A stretch of 64,000 nt of DNA from Ruminococcus gauvreauii (lineage in GTDB: Bacteria; Bacillota; Clostridia; Lachnospirales; Lachnospiraceae): the NCBI RefSeq assembly GCF_025151995.1, contig NZ_CP102290.1, forward strand, positions 1 to 64,000, written 5' to 3'. This document shows, in pieces, positions 59,807-64,000 of the stretch. The position numbers and the translations under genes were made by a program. Every line of letters starts with the position of its first letter. The first letter of the stretch is position 1. The notes beneath the pieces were generated by a model that did no database searches, was not told the DNA's origin, and worked only from the letters and a program-made list of their open reading frames with translations.

Positions 59807-60139
59807 ATGAAAATCGGAATTATCAGATGCATGCAGACAGAGGATTATTGTCCTGGTACAACGGACTTTAAGATGATCCGGGAACGCAAGGGCGCCTTTG
59901 AAGGGGTCACGGAAGAGATTACTGTCATCGGCTTTATCAACTGCGGCGGATGTCCTGCGAAAAAAGCCGTTCTGAGAGCCCGGGAACTCGTCAGAAGGGG
60001 AGCAGATACGATCGTTTTTGCCTCGTGCATTCAGAAGGGAACCCCGATCGGCTACCCGTGTCCCTTTGCAAAAAAGATGAAGGATCTGATACAAAAAGAT
60101 CTGGGTGAGGATATCCGGTTCATCGATTACACACATTGA
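59807..60139 (+). CDS. CGGC-domain protein
   Basis: A 110-residue protein with MKIGIIRCMQTEDYCPGTTD at the start, INCGGCPAKKAV (CGGC near residue 47) and ASCIQKGTPIGYPCPF. The spaced Cys suggest redox or metal binding, but the family function is not known. ATG 59807 is the third in-frame candidate and the one with AAGGA at good distance. A TATAAT box near 59751 could be its promoter. Confidence 0.78.
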   Translation: MKIGIIRCMQTEDYCPGTTDFKMIRERKGAFEGVTEEITVIGFINCGGCPAKKAVLRARELVRRGADTIVFASCIQKGTPIGYPCPFAKKMKDLIQKDLGEDIRFIDYTH

Positions 60140-60141
60140 CG

Positions 60142-60187
60142 AAAAAGCAGAAGCCTTTTGTTTCTCAACAAGTGGCTTCTGCTTTTT
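60142..60187. terminator. Bidirectional terminator
   Basis: Fourteen-base arms AAAAAGCAGAAGCC and GGCTTCTGCTTTTT (60142-60155 and 60174-60187) around an 18-nt loop, between convergent genes, with A- and T-runs on both sides. Confidence 0.88.
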
Positions 60188-60230
60188 AATTTTCTATGTA
60201 TCGGTATAACATTCCTGGCACGTCGATTAA

Positions 60231-61010
60231 TTAAAACCTAGTCACTTCAGCTTTTACCAGCCTGACGGGAATTTTCCGGTACTGCTGACCTTCCGGATAT
60301 CCCAACATCAGTGAACCGTACGCACTGCTGCCGTCGGAAATGCCCAGCAGGTTCCGGCATTTTGGTATTGCATTCACAAACCGTGTCAGATAACCGCCCC
60401 AGCAAGTGCCGACTCCTTCCGCCTGCAGGATCAATTCTGCCGACGCAAGCGCAATGGCGGTATCCTGCCATGGATTAAGCGCATCGTCTTTGCAGACTCC
60501 GATCAGCAGCACCGCGTTCTCTCCCATGACAGGATTGTTATGATTTTCATATTCTGACAGGATCTCCATGGATACCTGATTCTCTTTGCAGTGCAGCAGA
60601 ATCAATTCCATCAGTTCCGTCTTCACGGCCTCCGTCTCTATAAGGATCCATCTGTCAGGGTGCTGATTCTTGGCACTCGGCGCGATCATTGCGGCGTCCA
60701 GCGCTTTTTTTATCAATTCCCGGGGTACCTGTTTTTTCTGGAATCTTCTGTAGGAACGCCTCTGGAAAATCAGTTGTTCTACTGCTGCACTGCACTGTTC
60801 CGGCAATGGACGTACTTTCTCAGAGACTGCAGATTCTCCATCATAAGTGATTGCCTCTTTCGGGCAGACTGCCGCACAGTGCATGCAGGCGACACAAGGT
60901 TTTCCGGTATGTACGGCTTTCCCGCCATCACCGCGCTTCAGCACGGTAAATGGACAGACCTGTATGCACTGTCCGCAGCCGATGCATTTTCTTTGATCAA
61001 TTGTTATCAT
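60231..61010 (-). CDS. Ferredoxin-fused nitroreductase family protein
   Basis: N-terminal 2x[4Fe-4S] ferredoxin (CIGCGQCIQVCP and CVACMHCAAVCP, residues about 10-50) joined to an FMN nitroreductase domain (about 85-250; RRSYRRFQKKQVP, APSAKNQHPDRWILIE). The ferredoxin part presumably passes electrons to FMN. Physiological substrate unknown. 259 residues; monocistronic. Confidence 0.9.
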   Translation of the reverse strand: MITIDQRKCIGCGQCIQVCPFTVLKRGDGGKAVHTGKPCVACMHCAAVCPKEAITYDGESAVSEKVRPLPEQCSAAVEQLIFQRRSYRRFQKKQVPRELIKKALDAAMIAPSAKNQHPDRWILIETEAVKTELMELILLHCKENQVSMEILSEYENHNNPVMGENAVLLIGVCKDDALNPWQDTAIALASAELILQAEGVGTCWGGYLTRFVNAIPKCRNLLGISDGSSAYGSLMLGYPEGQQYRKIPVRLVKAEVTRF

Positions 61011-61087
61011 ATCTGTATCTCCTTATATACTCTGATTGTATTTTAACACCGATCTGCATTCTCGTCATCATTTATCATCATTTACAT

Positions 61088-61840
61088 CTATTTCCAGGCG
61101 ATTACCCTGAATTTTTTGCCCTGATACCCGTATTTCCAAAATTCCATTCGGGAAGGGCTGTTTCGATATCGATCATTGGTAATCCTGATCTTTTTATAAC
61201 CAGCCCCGCGAAGCAATTCCAGATCCGCATCCGGACGTTCCGACATCACCATCGGCAATCTGGTAAAAACGCCCTCCTCTTCTCCGTGTGCTGCTTTCCG
61301 CGGAATCTTCCTCTCCGTCACGGTTATCAGACATTGTGACAGAACTTTCCATGCTGTGATCTTAAGAGAATTTTGACCGCGGCGGTAATTTCCATCATAA
61401 ATGATGATCCTGCCTTCCGGTCTTAAAACCTCTCGCCATCTCTCAAAAGCTTTCTGAGGATCATATAATGTCCAGACAACGTCTCTGGATATAATGACAT
61501 CATAACTTGCCTTTCTCTCCTCCGGCAATTTGACTGCATCTTCCACCTGAACATCCGCATCCAGCCCTTCTGCAGCAAAATTACCCGCTGCGCAGCGCAC
61601 CATACCCCCAGAACCATCGATCGCTTTTACACGATGACCAAGACGTGACATAATAATTGTCAGAAATCCAGGTCCGCATCCTACATCCAAAATATCCCTG
61701 GGTTCATTTCCCAGTACTTGTCTCAGCTCTTCCATCCAGTAGGCTACTTCCTTTTTATCTGCAAGCTGTTCTTTGATCATCTCATCATAGCCGCCGGAGT
61801 CCTGCGACCATGCTTCCTCTAATTCTTTAAACATCGTCAT
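61088..61840 (-). CDS. Class I SAM-dependent methyltransferase
   Basis: A 250-residue methyltransferase with motif I ILDVGCGPGFLTIIMSRLG (about residues 48-66), acidic AIDGSGGMV and VIISRDVVWTLYDP-like post motifs. It starts 7 bp behind the binding-protein gene and ends the transcript. Coupling to a peptide/nickel-type ABC transporter suggests it modifies or makes the transported ligand, but that is inference. Substrate unknown. Confidence 0.8.
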   Translation of the reverse strand: MTMFKELEEAWSQDSGGYDEMIKEQLADKKEVAYWMEELRQVLGNEPRDILDVGCGPGFLTIIMSRLGHRVKAIDGSGGMVRCAAGNFAAEGLDADVQVEDAVKLPEERKASYDVIISRDVVWTLYDPQKAFERWREVLRPEGRIIIYDGNYRRGQNSLKITAWKVLSQCLITVTERKIPRKAAHGEEEGVFTRLPMVMSERPDADLELLRGAGYKKIRITNDRYRNSPSRMEFWKYGYQGKKFRVIAWK

Positions 61841-61847
61841 CCTCCGT

Positions 61848-63470
61848 TTACTGAATATCTACCTCTCCCCAGATGATACCTTCATAAGAAGTAGGGGCCT
61901 CGGTAACTCCTGTCAGGCGTTTATTATATACGTACTCTTTGTTTGGATAATACAGCGGAATACACACTGCCTGATCATTCATCCTCGTAAAGATGGCGTC
62001 ATATAATGTTGTCCTCTCATCTTCGTCAATGGTGACTAATACTTTCTCAATGTTCTCGTTGATCTGTTCATCATACCAGGAAACAGAGGGATTTCCTTCG
62101 GATTGATAGAACAGACTGGAAAGGAAACCATGAGGATTCCAGGAATCTTCATAAGTACGATAAATGATCATATCGTAATCTCTTGTCGACCAGATTGCAT
62201 CATAATAGGATGCCGACTCCATCTGAACCAGCTCAACCTCGATTCCAACCTTTGCATATTCAGACTGCAGATATTCGCAAATTGTCTTCCAGTTTGCAAA
62301 TTCCTCTGTCTGGAATACCAGTCGGAATGACAGTTTTTCTCCGTCTTTCTCCACGATGCCGTCTCCGTTTGTATCTTCGTACCCTGCATCTTTTAAAAGT
62401 TCCGCCGCTTTTTCTGTATCATATGCATAACCAGGACTGTTCTTTTCTGTCACATATGGTGTATTCGGGGTAAAAAGACCGGTTGCGGCTGTGCCCGCTC
62501 CATCCAGCAGGTCATTTACAAGCCCTTCCTGATTGGTGGCATAATTCAATGCCTGGCGAACTCTCTGATCCTGAAGCGCTTTATTTTCATAATTGAGAAT
62601 CAGATAAAAACTCTGTGTACCATTGGCCTTTAGTATTTCCAGATTCTCATCATTTTCTATTACTGATTTATTTTCCACCGGTGTATCACCGATCGTAATA
62701 TCCGCTTCACCGCTCTGCATGGCCATGGTTCTTGCCTGTCCGTCTTCTACCAGTTTCAGGATGACTTTATCTACTTTCGGTGCTTCTCCGTAATAATAGG
62801 GGTTGGGAACCAGTACCACTTCCTGGTTGGTTTTATAGTTCTCAACCATCCACTGCCCGGCTCCGATCATCTCTTTAAAATCTCCTTCTTCATCTACTGC
62901 ATTTTCACTCAGCATACGATAAGGACGTGGGTACGTAAATTCGATCAGACAGGGATATGCTACTTTGTCAAAAATAAAAGTAACGGTATAGTCATCAATT
63001 TTTTTTACATCCAGCAGCGTTGCAGAAAATACCTGCTGTTCCGTCCAGCGGGAATAATTAAACAGTACACTGTCTGCATTAAAATCTGTACCGTCAGAAT
63101 ATTTTGCATCTTCTCTCAAATGAAAGGTGTATTCTTTTCCGTCCTCGCTGATCTCCCATGATTTAGCCAGCGCCGGCTCAATTTCGCCGCCGGATCCATA
63201 TTTGACCAGCGGTTCATAGACCATTTCCAGCAGTCGGAAATCTTCGTCACAGCTTGAGATCGTATCAGCATCCTCCGGTGTTATATCACTGGAAATCAGG
63301 GCTGTTACCACCTTTTCTTCTGCCGATGTCGTTTCACCGTCCTCCTGTGCCGCCTCTATGCTGCCGGATTCCTGGGAAGTACTCATATCACCTCCTGAAC
63401 TGCATCCTGTAAGGAACAGTACCGAGCTTATAACTGCTGTCACAAATAGTCTGCTTGCTTTTTTTCTCAT
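61848..63470 (-). CDS. NikA/OppA-type substrate-binding lipoprotein
   Basis: Family 5 extracellular binding protein of 540 residues. Lipobox LFLTGC gives Cys23 as the acylated residue, followed by a Ser/Gly/Glu linker. MVYEPLVKYGSGGEIEPALA, YTFHLREDAKYSDGTDFNADS and YPRPYRM resemble NikA more than classical OppA. Next to an ABC ATPase gene upstream. Ligand could be a nickel-metallophore or a short peptide. Confidence 0.88.
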   Translation of the reverse strand: MRKKASRLFVTAVISSVLFLTGCSSGGDMSTSQESGSIEAAQEDGETTSAEEKVVTALISSDITPEDADTISSCDEDFRLLEMVYEPLVKYGSGGEIEPALAKSWEISEDGKEYTFHLREDAKYSDGTDFNADSVLFNYSRWTEQQVFSATLLDVKKIDDYTVTFIFDKVAYPCLIEFTYPRPYRMLSENAVDEEGDFKEMIGAGQWMVENYKTNQEVVLVPNPYYYGEAPKVDKVILKLVEDGQARTMAMQSGEADITIGDTPVENKSVIENDENLEILKANGTQSFYLILNYENKALQDQRVRQALNYATNQEGLVNDLLDGAGTAATGLFTPNTPYVTEKNSPGYAYDTEKAAELLKDAGYEDTNGDGIVEKDGEKLSFRLVFQTEEFANWKTICEYLQSEYAKVGIEVELVQMESASYYDAIWSTRDYDMIIYRTYEDSWNPHGFLSSLFYQSEGNPSVSWYDEQINENIEKVLVTIDEDERTTLYDAIFTRMNDQAVCIPLYYPNKEYVYNKRLTGVTEAPTSYEGIIWGEVDIQ

Positions 63471-63488
63471 CGTTTTGTCTCTCCTTTT

Positions 63489-64000
63489 TTATGTATGATA
63501 ACAGTGACAGGCGACATCATGTCCTTTTGCCGCTTCCCTGAGTAAGGGCTGAACTTCTTTGCACACTTCTTTACGATAGGGGCACCTGTTTTGGAAACTG
63601 CAGCCTTTTACATCATTTTGTACAGCTGCCGGCCGTGCACCATTTGGAATTCCAATCTTTCTTTCTCTTGGATCTGTTGCCGGAATCGACTGGAACAACA
63701 GCTTCGTATATGGGTGAAGTGCCGTTTTTTCGATCTGTTCCGTCTGAGCGATCTGCTCCACAATTTTCCCCTGATACATGATAGCTACAGCATCACATAC
63801 ATAGGGGACATTGGACAGATCATGCGTAATCAAAAGATAAGTAATACCGAATTCCTGACCCATATCCCGCAACAAAGTTAAGATTTGTTTTCGTATGGAA
63901 AAGTCCAGACTTGAGACTGGTTCGTCACAGATTACCATTTTCGGATGGAGCACGAGTGCCCTCGCAATATTGGCTCTCTGACATTGTCCACCGCTGATCT
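63489..64000 (-). CDS. Oligopeptide/nickel ABC transporter ATPase (partial)
   Basis: C-terminal part of an OppF/DppF/NikE-type ATPase; the N-terminus lies beyond the window. The frame is open to the right edge and reads ISGGQCQRANIARALVLHPKM, with Cys in place of the usual Arg of the SGGQRQR signature. Walker B MVICDEPVSSLD, H-loop THDLSNV and the C-terminal oligo_HPY domain with GCSFQNRCPYRKEVC (possible Fe-S or metal site) follow. First visible gene of the transporter-methyltransferase transcript. Confidence 0.88.
   Translation of the reverse strand, partial: ISGGQCQRANIARALVLHPKMVICDEPVSSLDFSIRKQILTLLRDMGQEFGITYLLITHDLSNVPYVCDAVAIMYQGKIVEQIAQTEQIEKTALHPYTKLLFQSIPATDPRERKIGIPNGARPAAVQNDVKGCSFQNRCPYRKEVCKEVQPLLREAAKGHDVACHCYHT

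Overview
The window looks like a chromosome segment of an anaerobic, spore-forming Gram-positive of the class Clostridia, most likely Lachnospiraceae. This is inferred from gene content: NfnAB electron bifurcation, Rex, spore photoproduct lyase, a Csp-like subtilase, RemA, EndoA next to alr, Bce-type modules and many GGAGG ribosome binding sites. No rRNA, tRNA or CRISPR array was seen. Most genes lie on the minus strand.

Layout. 1-4094 is the right end of an integrative element of the Tn4451/TnpX type: a RepA-like initiator, a DnaC-like loader, TnpW, a small minus-strand gene and a large serine recombinase. It ends inside the diaminopimelate dehydrogenase gene ddh, of which only the first ~102 codons remain here (4095-4404). 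4487-7366 is a radical-SAM / TetR / SplB cluster with a consensus promoter and two TetR-like palindromes. 7471-12025 and 19064-23591 are two complete Bce-type modules (regulator, kinase, ABC ATPase, FtsX-like permease). Between them lie a wall-anchored 5'-nucleotidase, a PadR-DUF1700-DUF4097 envelope module, an ABC-F ATPase and a secreted CAP protein.

23633-41232 is core housekeeping on the minus strand: rlmH, two tandem Cys-rich small proteins, nfnB-nfnA, a zinc-ribbon/TPR membrane protein, ftsK, uppP, an M18 aminopeptidase, an AGCS symporter, a TepA-like ClpP homologue, yebC, a CBS/DUF21 protein, ndoA (no neighbouring antitoxin), alr, nnr and rex. 41384-44551 holds a YdiF-like ABC-F protein and icd. 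44627-48615 is the most unusual part: two divergent subtilases separated by a 78-bp inverted repeat, one of them with Cys in place of the catalytic Ser; a Cys/Gly-rich 82-residue protein; a basic 52-residue protein; and a pair of Met-rich proteins. 48648-53940 is a conserved block read from the yicC promoter (yicC-remA-gmk-rpoZ-rimO-pgsA-cinA). 54080-60139 on the plus strand carries rqcH, a CtpE-like P-type ATPase, an NSS symporter and a CGGC protein. The right end has a ferredoxin-nitroreductase, and a peptide/nickel-type ABC transporter with a methyltransferase behind its binding protein; the ATPase gene runs off the window.

The view is limited: families were recognised by eye from motifs and memory, with no database search. 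Promoters, terminators and operators are pattern matches.
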